From a virus: DNA of 64,000 nt. Position 1 is the first letter of the stretch; each line of letters opens with the position of its first letter. The stretch is taken from positions 20,833 to 84,832 of the IMG/VR virus record IMGVR_UViG_3300020391_000005; one strand, written 5' to 3'. The notes under the pieces are model-generated. The model was not told the DNA's origin. It was given only the letters and a program-made list of their open reading frames with translations, and ran no database searches. This document shows, piece after piece, positions 37,733 to 47,342 of the stretch. Both the position numbers and the translations under genes were made by a program.

Positions 37733-38992
37733 ATGTCAGCACCAATTTTAACACCGGCAAGTACTTTGTCTGCGATTGTCTTACCTATAACAGGCACGTT
37801 ATCAAATGTAAATGATACATTGCCATATAAAATTTATTCAGATACATCTTCGCCTTTGTTTTCATCAGCTTTTGTGAGTGGTGCTGTTGACCAAGTTTCA
37901 TATGTATTTAAGAAACTTGGAGGCGATATATTAGATGTTGAGCTAACAGAAGGTAATGTTTATACTGCATATGAAGAATCGGTATTAGAATACTCTTACC
38001 TTGTAAATGTCCACCAAGCATCTAATATTTTATCTGATGCACTAGGAAATACTACAGGGTCTTTTGATTCAAAGGGTAACATTCAAGCTGGATCTTTATC
38101 TTCATCTTTAGGTGGTGAACATGTAGCTTTAAAATATCCAAAATTTGATTATAGTATGACAAGGAGAATTTCAGATGGTATTGGTTCTGAAGTTGGTTTA
38201 AATGGTTCTGTTCAGTTTTCTGCTTCGTTTGATATTGTTAGAAATCAGCAAGATTATGATTTGCAAGAAATTGTATCTACATCCACAGCATATTCCGGAT
38301 CGGTCGCCGGGAAAAAGATTTTAATAAAAAAGGTTTTTTATAAAACGCCTCACGCGATGTGGAGGTTCTATGGCTACTATGGAGGCTTAAATGTGGTTGG
38401 GAATCTACACAACTATGGTCAATTTTCAGATGATTCTACATTTCAACTTGTTCCTACATGGCAAAACAAGCAACAAGCTTTGGCTTTTGAAGATGCAATA
38501 TATACAAGGATGTCTCACTTTTCTTATGAGTTAAGGAACAATAAATTAAGATTATTTCCAATACCATTGCATGGCACACCAGAATCAATGTGGGTTGAAT
38601 TTTCGATACCGACTGATATTTGGGATAATACTGAAACAGAAACTGATGGTATTAATAACATGAATACTTTGCCACTGGGTAATTTGCCTTTTGAAAATAT
38701 AAACGCAATAGGAAAGCAATGGATTCGTAGGTTTGCATTATCACTTTGTAAAGAAATGCTAGGACAGGTAAGGTCTAAATTTGGAAACATACCAATACCA
38801 GGAGATCAAGTAACTCTTAATGGAACTGCCCTTTTATCAGAAGCAAAAGCAGAACAAGATAAGCTAAGAGAGGAGCTTAAAACCACCTTAGCAGAATTAA
38901 CTTACGCTAAACTAGCGGAAAAAGATGCAACAATGTTAGATAATACAGAAAAGGTATTAGATAAAGTGCCAAATTATATTTTCGTGGGGTAG
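37733..38992 (+). CDS. Probable neck/structural protein (gp13 position)
   Basis: 419 residues. The N-terminal half is variable and Ser-rich; the C-terminal half has FSYELRNNKLRLFPIPLHG and WVEFSIPTDIWDN, a pattern I associate with conserved virion proteins of T4-like marine phages, then a helical end (AKAEQDKLREELKTTLAEL). It precedes gp14-like and gp15-like genes, where T4 has gp13. Upstream, 37685-37716 holds TTGAAC and AT-rich hexamers that could be a promoter but lack ideal spacing. The neck assignment rests mainly on gene order. Confidence 0.55.
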   Translation: MSAPILTPASTLSAIVLPITGTLSNVNDTLPYKIYSDTSSPLFSSAFVSGAVDQVSYVFKKLGGDILDVELTEGNVYTAYEESVLEYSYLVNVHQASNILSDALGNTTGSFDSKGNIQAGSLSSSLGGEHVALKYPKFDYSMTRRISDGIGSEVGLNGSVQFSASFDIVRNQQDYDLQEIVSTSTAYSGSVAGKKILIKKVFYKTPHAMWRFYGYYGGLNVVGNLHNYGQFSDDSTFQLVPTWQNKQQALAFEDAIYTRMSHFSYELRNNKLRLFPIPLHGTPESMWVEFSIPTDIWDNTETETDGINNMNTLPLGNLPFENINAIGKQWIRRFALSLCKEMLGQVRSKFGNIPIPGDQVTLNGTALLSEAKAEQDKLREELKTTLAELTYAKLAEKDATMLDNTEKVLDKVPNYIFVG

Positions 38993-38997
38993 TGTGA

Positions 38998-39486
38998 ATG
39001 TCAGATGATAATAAATGGGAACAACCAGCACAGCCACCTCCACCTCTTTTTACTGGAAAAAAAGAGAAAGACTTTGTTAAACAAGTAAATGACGAAGTTA
39101 TAGAGAGAGTTGTCGGTCAGACTATAGCTTACTATCCAGTTAGTTTGGAACATACTAATTTTCATCCGATATACGGCGAGGCAATAGAAAAAAGTTTTTT
39201 AAATCCGATTAGAGTTTATGCAATGGTTAAGTATGAATCGCAAAATACTACAACAACGCCATTAGGCGTAGATAGAGTGGAAAAAATAAGTGTTTTCTTT
39301 CATAAAAGAAGGCTATCAGAAGATCAAGATCTTTTTGTTAGAGAGGGAGATTTTGTTCAATATGGAGAACACTTTTATGAAATTCTTAGTTTGGTAGAAC
39401 CAAAATGGCTTTTCGGTCAAGTAGAGTCAAGGTTTGAAATTGCTGCATCATGTATTAGGGCTAGAGAGGGCTTATTTAATGTCTAA
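38998..39486 (+). CDS. Neck protein, gp14-like
   Basis: 162 residues. After a Pro-rich start comes HPIYGEAIEKSFLNPIRVYA, KRRLSEDQDLFVREGDFVQY, and YEILSLVEPKWLFGQ, the ligand-loop pattern of head-completion proteins of the T4 gp14 kind, though shorter (T4 gp14: 256). It would join the portal to the tail. It overlaps the following tail-completion gene by 8 bp. Confidence 0.55.
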   Translation: MSDDNKWEQPAQPPPPLFTGKKEKDFVKQVNDEVIERVVGQTIAYYPVSLEHTNFHPIYGEAIEKSFLNPIRVYAMVKYESQNTTTTPLGVDRVEKISVFFHKRRLSEDQDLFVREGDFVQYGEHFYEILSLVEPKWLFGQVESRFEIAASCIRAREGLFNV

Positions 39487-40723
39487 AAAAATAACAGATC
39501 AAGAATCATCACTAAGAAAAGTACATTTTGAGCCGTCGACGTTGGAAACTATAGATAAATCCATGCTTAATTATATAGAAGGTTTAGATCTCTTTACTAA
39601 CACTAATACTGGATGGCGGAAGGTGCCGATAATTTGGGGCTCTGCAGAGAGATCATATCAAGCAAAAAAACACAGTGAAGTTAGAGATACTCAAGGTATG
39701 TTAATTTTACCTATCATAACAATAAGAAGAATGTCAGTTGAAAAAGATATGGCGAGTAAAGGTGTTTTTCATGGAACAATTCCAGATTTCAAAGATCAGC
39801 AGGGAGGTACATTAGCTGTCTCCAGAGTTATATACCAAGAAAAAACCTCAAAATTTGCAGATGCGGATGCTCTTAGATTACATAACCAATCTAATTACCC
39901 TAGACCTAACGCAAAGATTGTATATAGAACAGTGTCTGTACCAATGCCAGTTAATGTTACGGTTATGTATGAGATAACTGTTAGGACAGAATATCAGCAA
40001 CAGCTAAATCAACTAGTTCTTCCTTTTATAACTAACCCTGGAACGATAAACTACATTAGATTGTTTGAAGGTGATCATCGATTTGAAGGTTTTATCCAGG
40101 GCAATTTTTCATCAAATGATAATTTATCAGATTTTTCATCCGACGAAAGAAAATTTGAATTAAAAATTCCCATAAAAGTGATAGGATATCTTGTAGGCCA
40201 AAGTGATAATAGAGACAAGCCTCATTATGCTATTAGAGAAAATGCTGTGGAAGTAAAAATACCAAGAGAAAGAATCTCTTTGAACGAAATACCAGAACAT
40301 GAGTATGGAGCTTATTACGGACTCTCAGGTGTACCTGGTAACATTATTCATCCTGGTTTTCCAACCCCTTTTATTTTATCTAACGTTCCAGCGGTCGGCG
40401 CTGGTTCAAGCACGGGAGGCGGAGGCGGTGGAGGCTCTTCTACCTCTGGCAATATCATTACAACAGAAAACTTTAGCGAAACTTTATCTAATAATATGGT
40501 AATCCGTGAAGTTTTGAAGTTAGACGGTGCTGCCCCACCAGACCCTAGGCAATACACTGTTACTGCAGCGACTGTAAGAGCAAACACTGAGTCCGTATAT
40601 GTAAACGGCATGATTCAAGCAGTTGGTGCATCTAACGATTATACTATAAGTGGGAATATTATAACTTTTACATATGATATAATAGATAAAGATTCTATTT
40701 ATGTAACCTACATAAAAGGTTAG
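39479..40723 (+). CDS. Tail sheath stabiliser/completion protein (gp15-like) with Ig-like C-terminal extension
   Basis: 414 residues from the ATG at 39479 (GAGAGGG upstream; an in-frame ATG at 39434 lies deep in the previous gene). KVPIIWGSAERSYQAKK and MPVNVTVMYEITVRTEYQQQ, followed by LVLPF, match the T4 gp15 core, the terminator ring that locks tube and sheath. After a Gly-rich linker (from ~40420) comes an extra ~90-residue domain ending VYVNGMIQAVG and SIYVTYIKG, similar in pattern to the end of the fibre protein at 41536. T4 gp15 (272 residues) lacks it. Confidence 0.75.
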   Translation: MSKKITDQESSLRKVHFEPSTLETIDKSMLNYIEGLDLFTNTNTGWRKVPIIWGSAERSYQAKKHSEVRDTQGMLILPIITIRRMSVEKDMASKGVFHGTIPDFKDQQGGTLAVSRVIYQEKTSKFADADALRLHNQSNYPRPNAKIVYRTVSVPMPVNVTVMYEITVRTEYQQQLNQLVLPFITNPGTINYIRLFEGDHRFEGFIQGNFSSNDNLSDFSSDERKFELKIPIKVIGYLVGQSDNRDKPHYAIRENAVEVKIPRERISLNEIPEHEYGAYYGLSGVPGNIIHPGFPTPFILSNVPAVGAGSSTGGGGGGGSSTSGNIITTENFSETLSNNMVIREVLKLDGAAPPDPRQYTVTAATVRANTESVYVNGMIQAVGASNDYTISGNIITFTYDIIDKDSIYVTYIKG

Positions 40724-40747
40724 TGACAAAAAAGAAAGGAAAAAACA

Positions 40748-41095
40748 ATGTCATCAGAAAATACAACAGAAGAATTACTAAATGAAAATAATGAAGAGAG
40801 TCAAGAAACATTTGACCCTTCTGAAATAGTAGAGGTTCCTTGGGAACAGGTAGAAAAGCTTTACAACCAAAGAAATGCTGTAATACAATTTGAAAAAGAT
40901 GTTTCAGACTTTATATTACAGTCAGAAAAGCAAAAAAATAGATTATTAAGTCAATTATCAGAAGCAGAAAGAGGCTTATATTCCACAGCAACAGAGCTTC
41001 AACAGGAAATGAGTTTAAGTTCAGATCTTACTTATGAATTAAAAATGCCAGCTTCTCCTGGAGAAAAGGCATACTTTATAAGAAAAGACTCGTAA
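40748..41095 (+). CDS. Small acidic coiled-coil protein
   Basis: 115 residues with an AAAGGAA ribosome site. Acidic N-terminus (TTEELLNENNEESQETF), then a helical region (QVEKLYNQRNAVIQFEKDV) and a short C-terminal strand. It lies between tail-completion and fibre genes. Function unknown; a chaperone for a neighbouring fibre is possible. Confidence 0.55.
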   Translation: MSSENTTEELLNENNEESQETFDPSEIVEVPWEQVEKLYNQRNAVIQFEKDVSDFILQSEKQKNRLLSQLSEAERGLYSTATELQQEMSLSSDLTYELKMPASPGEKAYFIRKDS

Positions 41096-41107
41096 ATCTC
41101 AATACTT

Positions 41108-41148
41108 TTGAACTAGTTATGGTATCTATATATATAATATTTATTAGG
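41108..41148 (+). promoter_or_regulatory. Promoter-like region before DUF5659-like gene
   Basis: TTGAAC (41108-41113), a 17- or 19-bp spacer, then TATATA/TATAAT (41131-41138), followed by ATATTTATTAG, a degenerate copy of the CTATTTAY element 21 nt before the ATG. Either could start transcription. Confidence 0.35.
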
Positions 41149-41158
41149 GTGAGATGAT

Positions 41159-41395
41159 ATGGAGAACCAAAAAAATTTAAATACTTACGCTACTAGTGAC
41201 ATCGGCATCGCAGCTTACTTACAACTTAAAAAATTTAAATTATTACAATGCAAGCGTTTAGTATCGGGTAAATTTTATTTTTGTTTTGAAGACGAAAATA
41301 TAGAGTGTCCCACAATAGCATTGGAATATTTAGATTCAGACTTTTGTCGGTTTGACAATAATGTTCGAAACCTTAAAAAAATATTATTTTCATAA
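41159..41395 (+). CDS. Small DUF5659-like protein
   Basis: 78 residues with GGTGAG as ribosome site. TYATSDIGIAAYLQLKKFKL, a strand ending FYFCFED, and a C-terminal DNNVRNLKKIL follow the DUF5659 layout, a small domain frequent in phages and of unknown function. Its own promoter-like region and an AT-rich gap on both sides suggest separate expression from the tail operon. Confidence 0.6.
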   Translation: MENQKNLNTYATSDIGIAAYLQLKKFKLLQCKRLVSGKFYFCFEDENIECPTIALEYLDSDFCRFDNNVRNLKKILFS

Positions 41396-41535
41396 TTTTA
41401 TATTCTATTTAAAGAAGACAGTTTTTTTCTTTTATTAAAATCCCCTATTTTATAATATTACATTACCTTTATTCCATTCAAATTTGTTTATTAATATAAT
41501 ATTGAATATTGAACATATTTAGGAGGTAATAAAAT

Positions 41536-44367
41536 ATGGCTAATTCAAAACTAAGAAATTTTCAGCTCGAAAAGTTGACCGATTTTAACAAAGTTGATTC
41601 AGCAGCTGTCAACTTGACGGGCTCTTCTGCACACAGTTCTGCAATCGCTGACGAAGATGTGTTACTAATCCAAGCAAACGCCGGTGGCGGTGCAAAAAAA
41701 GTAACGGCAGCGATACTTCAGAATTATTTTTCAAAAGTAGATATCTCTGAAAGTCAAGACGACGCAGATCAGAGAATCATTTTCGCAAACGCAGGATCAG
41801 GAGATTTAAACTCTGATGCTTCTGCAGGTTCTGTCCTTGAGTTCGCTCATGGTGATGAACCATTTACCTTTAACGCGTCTTCGGGCTTGTTGAAGGTACC
41901 AGCTCTTCAAAATAGAAGTGGCTCTTTTACAGTTTCTTCAGCAGGTGCTCTAGTTGCATCAACAGCAAGAGTTTCTGACCTTTCAAGCGGCCGCGTTGTA
42001 CTCGCTGGCAGCTCCGGTGAAATTGAAGATAGTGCAAATCTTTTGTTCGATGGGACAGTGTTAACACTTTCGGCATCATCTGGAACAGTCCTACGAAATA
42101 ACGGATCTGAGTTTACTGTAACGGCTGCCGGTGCACTCGTAGCTGCAACCGCAAAAATTTCAGATCTTACTTCTGGTCGCGTAACATTTGCTGGTACTAG
42201 TGGTGAACTTGAAGATAGTTCTAATCTTACATTTGATGGTACAGATTTGACAGTAGCTAGTGCTAAGGTATCTGATTTAACGTCTGGTAGAATCGTACTA
42301 GCAGGCACATCTGGTGCTCTTGAAGATAGTAACAAACTAACATTTGATGGTTCAACATTAGTAGTGACTGGCGCTGTGGCAAACAGTGGAGGAACATTTT
42401 CAGTTACATCTGGCGGCGCTCTTGTAGCTGCTAGTGCCAAAGTATCTGATCTATCATCTGGCAGGGTTGTTCTTGCTGGTGGCTCTGGTGAGCTTGAGGA
42501 TAGCAGTAACTTAACCTTTAATGGTTCGCAGTTAGCAGTAACTGGTATCATTTCGGGCTCTAGTCATCTTCACATCAATGGCGCAGCTGTGATTGCATCT
42601 TCTGCATCCGTTGGAGAAACATTAGGTGTCACTGGTATTGCTACCTTTAGTTCTGCTATAGATGCTAATAGCACTGCAGACATTGCTGACACCCTTACAT
42701 TAAGCAAGGGTTCCGGAACAGCATTGAGCGTAAGCTCCGGCGGCGGTGCAGTATTTTTAGGCACTGTCTCTGGCTCTAGCACACTACAAATTGGTGGCCA
42801 GGGTACTTTTGGAGATGTACTTACAGCTAATGGCGCAGGTAACGGTCTTGTTGTGGCTAACAATGCGGACATTAACGGCGATCTTGATGCTGCCGGTACA
42901 GTACAACTTGGTACAAGCGGTGGTTCCGCCGACACAACTGTACGTGGTGATCTTGCAGTTGGTGAAAATCTTACTGTAACTGGTAATTTTACCGTTAATG
43001 GTACAAGCACTGTTGTTGATAGTACAATCACAACGTTGAAAGACCCATTGATTGTTTTAGGTTCTGGCAACACAAGCAATATAAGAGACTTAGGTCTTAT
43101 TCTTGAGCAGTCTGGATCAAGCACAAATCTAGGTTTCTTCTATGATAGAGATCAGTCAGAGTTTGCAGCAAAGTCAGGCTTAAGTGAGGACGGCACAACT
43201 AATGGTGACATTAGTGGCGGTTCATATGCGGATCTTCATATTGGGGCACTTGATGCAGATTCAGCTTCAACAATCGCTTCTTTGAAAGTTGAAGACTTAA
43301 CTTCTGGTCGAATTGTTCTCGCCGGTACCGGTGGTGAAATAGAAGACAGTAACAAGCTTACTTTTGATGGATCAACATTAATTGTAACTGGTGCCGTAGC
43401 TAATAGTGGCGGAACCTTCTCGGTTACGTCTGGCGGCGCACTTGTAGCTGCTAGCGCTAAGGTTTCTGATTTGACATCTGGTAGAGTGGTTCTTGCAGGT
43501 GGCTCTGGTGAACTTGAAGATAGTTCTAATCTTACTTTTAATGGTTCACAGTTGGCTGTAACTGGTATTATTTCTGGTTCTAGTCACCTTCATATTAATG
43601 GTGCAGCAGTAATTGCATCTTCTGCATCCATTGGTCAGACGCTAGCTGTTACAGGTATTTCTACATTTACCGGTGATATAGACGCTAATAGTGCTGCAGA
43701 CATTGCTGGTACTCTTACATTAAGTAAGGGCTCAGGCACAGCATTAAGTGTAAGTGCTGGCGGTGCTTCGGCACTTCAGGCAACAACTGTGACAACACTT
43801 TCTGGTTCTTCAACACTTCAAATTGGTGGTGTTTCGACATTGGGAGGTGATGTAGATCTTACCGCAACCGGTGGAGCAACAGGTGATCCAGATCTTTCTG
43901 TTGCAGGTTATGCTAAATTTGCAGGATCGGTTGAGCTTGATGGTACCATTCAGCCTGACGGCGCTGGAGAGACCGGTATTGATGTATCTGCAGACGCTAT
44001 ATACTACAGAGATTCTGACGCGTCAATGAAGAGAGACACAGTGGCAAATATCGCAACTGCTCAGGCAGGCGCTGGTATTACAGCTACAAATGGTGTGTTT
44101 AGTATTGACCAGAGAGAAGAATTATTCTTATCTTCATCTGTTGCAGTAACAAGTGGAACTACAATTCAGATTTCAGTATCTGGCTCGAGTCACTTAAGTA
44201 ACTCTTTGGATGTATTCCTTAACGGTATGCGTCTGGTACAGAGTGGATCTTCAGGTCCTGCAGCCACAACATTTGATTACACTTTCAGTGGTGCAACGGT
44301 TACGCTTTCAAATGGTGTATCGATGGACAATGATGACATAGTAGTAGTTAAGTACATCGTATCCTAA
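41536..44367 (+). CDS. Tail fibre-like protein built from beta-strand repeats
   Basis: 943 residues after TAGGAGGTAA. The body is made of ~35-60-residue units around DLTSGRVVLAGGSGELEDS and LTFNGSQLAVTG, followed by a fibre module (LTVTGNFTVNGTSTVVDS, LGFFYDRDQSEF) common in marine phage fibres. Two 478-bp blocks (42265-42742 and 43285-43762) encode nearly the same protein but differ at many third positions. The C-terminal domain (LDVFLNGMRLVQSG ... VVVKYIVS) resembles the gp15-like extension. Likely a trimeric beta-helical adsorption fibre; no receptor can be named. The 140 bp before it is AT-rich with no gene or clear terminator. Confidence 0.75.
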   Translation: MANSKLRNFQLEKLTDFNKVDSAAVNLTGSSAHSSAIADEDVLLIQANAGGGAKKVTAAILQNYFSKVDISESQDDADQRIIFANAGSGDLNSDASAGSVLEFAHGDEPFTFNASSGLLKVPALQNRSGSFTVSSAGALVASTARVSDLSSGRVVLAGSSGEIEDSANLLFDGTVLTLSASSGTVLRNNGSEFTVTAAGALVAATAKISDLTSGRVTFAGTSGELEDSSNLTFDGTDLTVASAKVSDLTSGRIVLAGTSGALEDSNKLTFDGSTLVVTGAVANSGGTFSVTSGGALVAASAKVSDLSSGRVVLAGGSGELEDSSNLTFNGSQLAVTGIISGSSHLHINGAAVIASSASVGETLGVTGIATFSSAIDANSTADIADTLTLSKGSGTALSVSSGGGAVFLGTVSGSSTLQIGGQGTFGDVLTANGAGNGLVVANNADINGDLDAAGTVQLGTSGGSADTTVRGDLAVGENLTVTGNFTVNGTSTVVDSTITTLKDPLIVLGSGNTSNIRDLGLILEQSGSSTNLGFFYDRDQSEFAAKSGLSEDGTTNGDISGGSYADLHIGALDADSASTIASLKVEDLTSGRIVLAGTGGEIEDSNKLTFDGSTLIVTGAVANSGGTFSVTSGGALVAASAKVSDLTSGRVVLAGGSGELEDSSNLTFNGSQLAVTGIISGSSHLHINGAAVIASSASIGQTLAVTGISTFTGDIDANSAADIAGTLTLSKGSGTALSVSAGGASALQATTVTTLSGSSTLQIGGVSTLGGDVDLTATGGATGDPDLSVAGYAKFAGSVELDGTIQPDGAGETGIDVSADAIYYRDSDASMKRDTVANIATAQAGAGITATNGVFSIDQREELFLSSSVAVTSGTTIQISVSGSSHLSNSLDVFLNGMRLVQSGSSGPAATTFDYTFSGATVTLSNGVSMDNDDIVVVKYIVS
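42265..42742 (+). repeat. Internal coding repeat, copy 1
   Basis: Encodes KVSDLTSGRIVLAG through GTALSVSSGG. Copy 2 is 1,020 bp downstream, with nearly identical protein and many synonymous differences. Confidence 0.8.
43285..43762 (+). repeat. Internal coding repeat, copy 2
   Basis: Encodes KVEDLTSGRIVLAG through GTALSVSAGG; in register with copy 1 at an offset of 340 codons. Confidence 0.8.
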
Positions 44368-44397
44368 TCTTAATAATCCTACCAACTTTCTCACCAC

Positions 44398-44426
44398 AGC
44401 CCGGTTTTTCCGGGCTTTTCTTTTTC
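44398..44426 (+). terminator. Rho-independent terminator after fibre gene
   Basis: AGCCCGG (44398-44404), a TTTTT loop, then CCGGGCT (44410-44416) and a T-rich tail; a perfect 7-bp stem 31 bp after the stop. Confidence 0.92.
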
Positions 44427-44451
44427 TTAATGCCATTGGAGTAAAGAAAAA

Positions 44452-44459
44452 CTATTTAT
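44452..44459 (+). promoter_or_regulatory. CTATTTAT element before tail sheath gene
   Basis: CTATTTAT (context AACTATTTATTAAG) lies after the terminator and 51 nt before the sheath ATG, exactly where a new transcript must start. Confidence 0.5.
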
Positions 44460-44502
44460 TAAGTAAAATAACATTTATTTGATTCTTTAAGGAGATATTA
44501 AC

Positions 44503-47292
44503 ATGGCAGCTAGAAAATATAAGTTTGTCTCACCCGGCGTTTTTCTAAGGGAGATAGATAACTCACAACTTCCTAAGATTGCACCTGCAGTCGGTCCGGT
44601 TATAATCGGTAGAACAAGAAAGGGCCCATCCTTTCGACCAACAACAGTTCAATCATTTGCAGATTTTGTAGAAGTATTTGGTAATCCGATTCCGGGCGGT
44701 CAAGGTAGCGACGTTTGGAGAGAGGGCAATGGATATTTGGCACCTTCATACGCAGGTTATGCTGCAAAAGCTTATTTAGCATCAGACATAGATTCTCCTG
44801 TCACCGTTGTAAGGTTACTAGGTGTAAAAGGCGATAACGCTCCGACCGACGCCGGCGCACCAGGATGGACTACGGTCAACGCACATGGTCTTTTTGTTTT
44901 TGCATCAGGCGCGCTAAATGGAACGAAACATAAGTTGGCGGCAATATTTTATTCAGAAACTGGTACAGATTTTCAACTTAAAGGTACCGGAATGCATAAA
45001 TCTGCACTTACTTCGTCTGGGAGATTGATTAACGACACCAGCAACGGCGAATTCACATTGCACATATCCCACAGTGATGGTCGTACTTTGGATACTCTAG
45101 TAAATTTTACAGCTGGAAGCAAGAATTATATAAGAGATGTTTTAAACACAAATCCGGTGCAGACTAATTCAGATATTAGTTATGTTACAACCTCATCAAT
45201 AGCAGATAAATATTGGTTGGGTGAAACTTTTGAAGATATTGTGCCTAGCGGTGATTTGGTGGGATACACAATACCTCTTCGATCTGAAACGTTTGATTTT
45301 GGAGATTTTACGCTTGAAGCAACTGCAGCCAGAACTGGATGGGTTATTTCTCAAGACACCGGAGTTAATACACAGTACATAGCAGACAAGCAAACTAAGC
45401 TTTTTAGAGTAATAGCTTTAGCTGAAGGTGAAGAGATGTCAAAAGATTTTGTTGTTGACATTGAAGATATTAGAGTTCCTCAGGATGGAGATGTTGATCC
45501 TTATGGGTCATTTACGGTGTCAGTTCGTAGAAGATACGGAAACAATCTAGAAGTAGTAGAGAGTTTTCCAGGATGCAATCTAAATCCAAATTCTTCTAAT
45601 TACGTTGCTAGACAAGTTGGAAGCCAATTTGTAAAATGGAGTGCCACAGAAAAAAGAAATAAAGTCTATGGAGACTATCAAAATCAATCAAAGTATATAA
45701 GATTGGATATGGATTCATCAGTCGATGCAGGCTTAATTTCACCAAATTTAGTTCCGTTCGGTTTTCTTGGACCAATCATACCAAAAAGTGAAACCATTAC
45801 TTTATCTGGTGGGTCTAAGGCTACAAATGGTGTGTTTTTAAAAACTCAAACTATTGCTAGTAATGGAGCAGCAGATGCAACAGCTTCATTTACAGTTGAA
45901 TGGCCAGCACTAAAACAAACAATAAGTGGTTCAACGCGTGGAGTCGACTATTTCGGAGCAGCAGTTTACAAGGTCAGTAACAATACGTTGTCTAGTGAAA
46001 TAGACCCAGGATATATTGACTACATTAGAACATTACCAGATAGTGCTCTTAGAACTGCTCAAAACACAGGTGAAGCAGACGGCAATACTAAACATGCGTT
46101 TGTTTTCTCTTTAGATGAAATTAGGATTTTAGGATCAAACTTAACTGATTCTACCAACGCTAATGTTACAGCGTCATTTTATTTGTCAGGTTCTCGGAAA
46201 GATGGACTCTCTTTTACGCATCTGCAGGCTGCAAGTAATGGTATTGATACCATGCTTGAATTAGGGTTTGATAAATTTAGAATGCCTTTAGTTGGGGGAT
46301 TCGATGGTGTTGATGTTACAAAGCCGGATCCATTTGCAAATTCAATAACTAAAGATAAGACATCAGACACATCATATGCTGTTGCATCGATTGAAAGAGC
46401 CATAGACTTGATTAAGGATCCAGAAACACTAGAACATAATATTGCAGTTATGCCAGGTATCACCACCGAAGCATTAACAACTAAACTTGTGCAAACATGC
46501 GAAGCGCGCGCAGATTCATTGGCTATTATTGATCTACCAGATGTTTATCTGCCACCACATGAAAAAAAGTGCAAGGATTATTCACTAAGAATACCTAGTA
46601 CTCCCGATCAAGTTGCGAAAAACTTAAAAAAGAGACAACTAAATTCATCTTATGGTGCAACTTATTATCCATGGGTAAAAATTAGAGATGATAGAAATGC
46701 ATCAGATCTTTGGGTACCACCTTCTGTTGTTGCTTTGGGCGTAATGGCTTATACAGAACAACGAGATGAAGTTTGGTTTGCGCCCGCGGGATTCAATAGA
46801 GGCGGATTAAATGAAGGTAATGCTGGACTTCCGGTCTTACAAGTTTCAGAACAGCTTTTATCAAAACAAAGAGATACTTTGTATGAAGCCAACATTAACC
46901 CTATTGCATCTTTTGTAACCGAAGGTCTTGTAATATTTGGCCAAAAGACACTACAAAGCACTCAATCAGCACTCGATAGGATTAATGTAAGAAGGTTGTT
47001 AATATTTATTAAAAAGAGAGTTTCTAGAATAGCAAACTCATTACTTTTTGATCAGAATGTACCAGCTACTTGGAACAGATTTTTAGGTCAAGTAAACCCA
47101 TTTTTGCAAAGTGTACAAACAAGACTCGGTTTGTCAGATTTTAAAGTTATACTAGATAATTCAACGACGACACCAGATCTTGTTGATAGAAATGTTTTGT
47201 ACGCAAAGATATTTTTGAAGCCTGCGAGAGCTATTGAGTTTATTGCGGTGGATTTTGTTATAACAAATACAGGTGCTTCTTTTGACGATTAA
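44503..47292 (+). CDS. Tail sheath protein (gp18-like)
   Basis: 929 residues after AAGGAGAT. The start KFVSPGVFLREIDNSQLPK, then PAVGPVIIGRTRKGPS, is the gp18 N-terminal signature. The C-terminal third has the phage sheath core (AVMPGITTEALTTKL, VWFAPAGFNRGGL, FVTEGLVIFGQKTLQS, INVRRLLIFIKKRVSR), the part that forms the contractile lattice. It is longer than T4 gp18 (659 residues) through inserted surface domains in the middle. Confidence 0.94.
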   Translation: MAARKYKFVSPGVFLREIDNSQLPKIAPAVGPVIIGRTRKGPSFRPTTVQSFADFVEVFGNPIPGGQGSDVWREGNGYLAPSYAGYAAKAYLASDIDSPVTVVRLLGVKGDNAPTDAGAPGWTTVNAHGLFVFASGALNGTKHKLAAIFYSETGTDFQLKGTGMHKSALTSSGRLINDTSNGEFTLHISHSDGRTLDTLVNFTAGSKNYIRDVLNTNPVQTNSDISYVTTSSIADKYWLGETFEDIVPSGDLVGYTIPLRSETFDFGDFTLEATAARTGWVISQDTGVNTQYIADKQTKLFRVIALAEGEEMSKDFVVDIEDIRVPQDGDVDPYGSFTVSVRRRYGNNLEVVESFPGCNLNPNSSNYVARQVGSQFVKWSATEKRNKVYGDYQNQSKYIRLDMDSSVDAGLISPNLVPFGFLGPIIPKSETITLSGGSKATNGVFLKTQTIASNGAADATASFTVEWPALKQTISGSTRGVDYFGAAVYKVSNNTLSSEIDPGYIDYIRTLPDSALRTAQNTGEADGNTKHAFVFSLDEIRILGSNLTDSTNANVTASFYLSGSRKDGLSFTHLQAASNGIDTMLELGFDKFRMPLVGGFDGVDVTKPDPFANSITKDKTSDTSYAVASIERAIDLIKDPETLEHNIAVMPGITTEALTTKLVQTCEARADSLAIIDLPDVYLPPHEKKCKDYSLRIPSTPDQVAKNLKKRQLNSSYGATYYPWVKIRDDRNASDLWVPPSVVALGVMAYTEQRDEVWFAPAGFNRGGLNEGNAGLPVLQVSEQLLSKQRDTLYEANINPIASFVTEGLVIFGQKTLQSTQSALDRINVRRLLIFIKKRVSRIANSLLFDQNVPATWNRFLGQVNPFLQSVQTRLGLSDFKVILDNSTTTPDLVDRNVLYAKIFLKPARAIEFIAVDFVITNTGASFDD

Positions 47293-47342
47293 GTTAAAAA
47301 AAGTATTTAAAAAGATATATACTTATAGGAGATAAATAAATA

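Noticed and set aside
41396-41535. Noncoding RNA or origin in the AT-rich gap before the fibre gene
   Set aside because: The 140-bp stretch shows T and A runs but no stable stem, repeat array or conserved box; nothing beyond a ribosome site could be supported.
41907-43124. Two long minus-strand frames opposite the fibre gene
   Set aside because: Their repetitive Pro/Ser/Val/Leu composition is the antisense of the coding repeats; the plus-strand fibre gene explains the region.
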